DNA of 6,225 nucleotides from Burkholderiales bacterium. GTDB lineage: Bacteria; Pseudomonadota; Gammaproteobacteria; Burkholderiales; JAEUMW01. Made by a program: the position numbers and the translations under genes. The notes under the pieces were generated by a model. The model was not told where the DNA came from and ran no database searches. It worked only from the letters and a program-made list of their open reading frames with translations. Of this stretch, positions 5,944 to 6,225 are shown piece by piece (position 1 is the stretch's first letter; each line of letters starts with the position of its first letter). The stretch is from assembly GCA_016791285.1 (NCBI GenBank), contig JAEUMX010000166.1, positions 1-6,225 on the forward strand, given 5' to 3'.

Positions 5944-6225
5944 ATGAACGTGAAACGGACTTCGATCTTCGTCGCTGGTGCGCTGGCCCTGGCCGCCGCG
6001 ACGCTACCCCTGACGGCGGCGGCGCACGACCGGTGGGAGCGCGGCTGGCGCGGCCACGGTCATGGCCATGGCCACGGCCATAAACACTGGAAGCACGGAC
6101 ACGGCCATTACAAGCCGTGGAACCAGGGCTACTACCGCTACCCGCGGCAGGTGATCGTCCCGGCCCCTGTGTATGCGGTGCCCTATCCGCGCTACGTGCC
6201 GGTGCCGGCCTATGGACCGCCCCCG
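5944..6225 (+). CDS. Exported histidine-rich protein, probably metal-binding; 3' end outside the window
   Basis: 94 codons are visible and the frame is still open at the window end. Residues 1-27 form a typical Sec signal peptide: MNVKR, a hydrophobic Ala/Leu core, and an AAA site before HDRW. The mature start is rich in Trp and Arg. Next comes a His-Gly tract with histidines at 38, 40, 42, 44, 46, 48, 51, 53 and 55. A Tyr/Pro/Val-rich segment follows (YYRYPRQVIVPAPVYAVPYPRY). The product should be periplasmic or surface-attached. The alternating histidines suggest binding of Ni, Zn, Cu or Co, which is an inference. Small proteins of this build, often annotated as hypothetical, are common in Betaproteobacteria. 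The missing C-terminus might hold a further domain, so the family stays open. The leader carries tandem repeats and a hairpin that hint at regulated expression. Confidence 0.85.
   Translation, partial: MNVKRTSIFVAGALALAAATLPLTAAAHDRWERGWRGHGHGHGHGHKHWKHGHGHYKPWNQGYYRYPRQVIVPAPVYAVPYPRYVPVPAYGPPP

Noticed and set aside
6052..6110. GGCCAY-type DNA repeat as a tandem repeat locus
   Set aside because: It is explained by codons for the His-Gly tract, and the synonymous variation (cac/cat, ggc/ggt/gga) fits protein-level selection.

Overview
The window reads as chromosomal DNA of a GC-rich Gram-negative bacterium. The best lineage marker is the C-terminal part of ParC at the left edge (1-1392, +), which from memory fits Pseudomonadota and probably Betaproteobacteria (Burkholderiales/Rhodocyclales type). 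No database search was possible, so the lineage is an inference. There are four protein genes, two of them cut by the window edges. No rRNA, tRNA, CRISPR array, transposase or integrase is visible.

Layout. (1) 1-1392, +: the 3' two-thirds of parC, the DNA-passing subunit of topoisomerase IV. (2) 1418-2836, -: a complete 472-residue sugar:cation symporter of the GPH (MelB-like) family, convergent with parC and only 25 bp from it. Its sequence style resembles transporters I associate with Verrucomicrobiota (Opitutaceae). It has no visible Shine-Dalgarno, unlike the two genes to its right, so it is a candidate for acquired DNA. (3) 2837-3262: 426 bp with no convincing gene, rich in GC palindromes and hairpins and ending in a very GC-rich fold just past the next gene's stop. 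(4) 3263-5653, -: a complete 796-residue subtilisin-family (S8) serine protease with all catalytic residues, no recognisable signal peptide, and a long beta-rich C-terminal extension. (5) 5654-5943: a 290-bp divergent regulatory region, clearly less GC-rich than the genes. It holds an 18-bp near-palindrome in a possible protease promoter, a tandem pair of 11-bp repeats, and an 11-bp-stem hairpin just before the next gene's ribosome binding site. (6) 5944-6225, +: the start of a small exported protein with a (His-Gly)n tract, probably a periplasmic or surface metal-binding protein, cut by the window end.

The genes do not form one operon. ParC is housekeeping. The transporter, the protease and the His-rich protein look like independent single-gene units. 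The protease and the His-rich gene share one divergent intergenic region, and this region has the most unexplained structure in the window. I see no clear evidence of a wholly new multi-gene system. The best leads are the leaderless modular protease, the repeat and hairpin architecture in front of the His-rich gene, and the mosaic look of the transporter segment.
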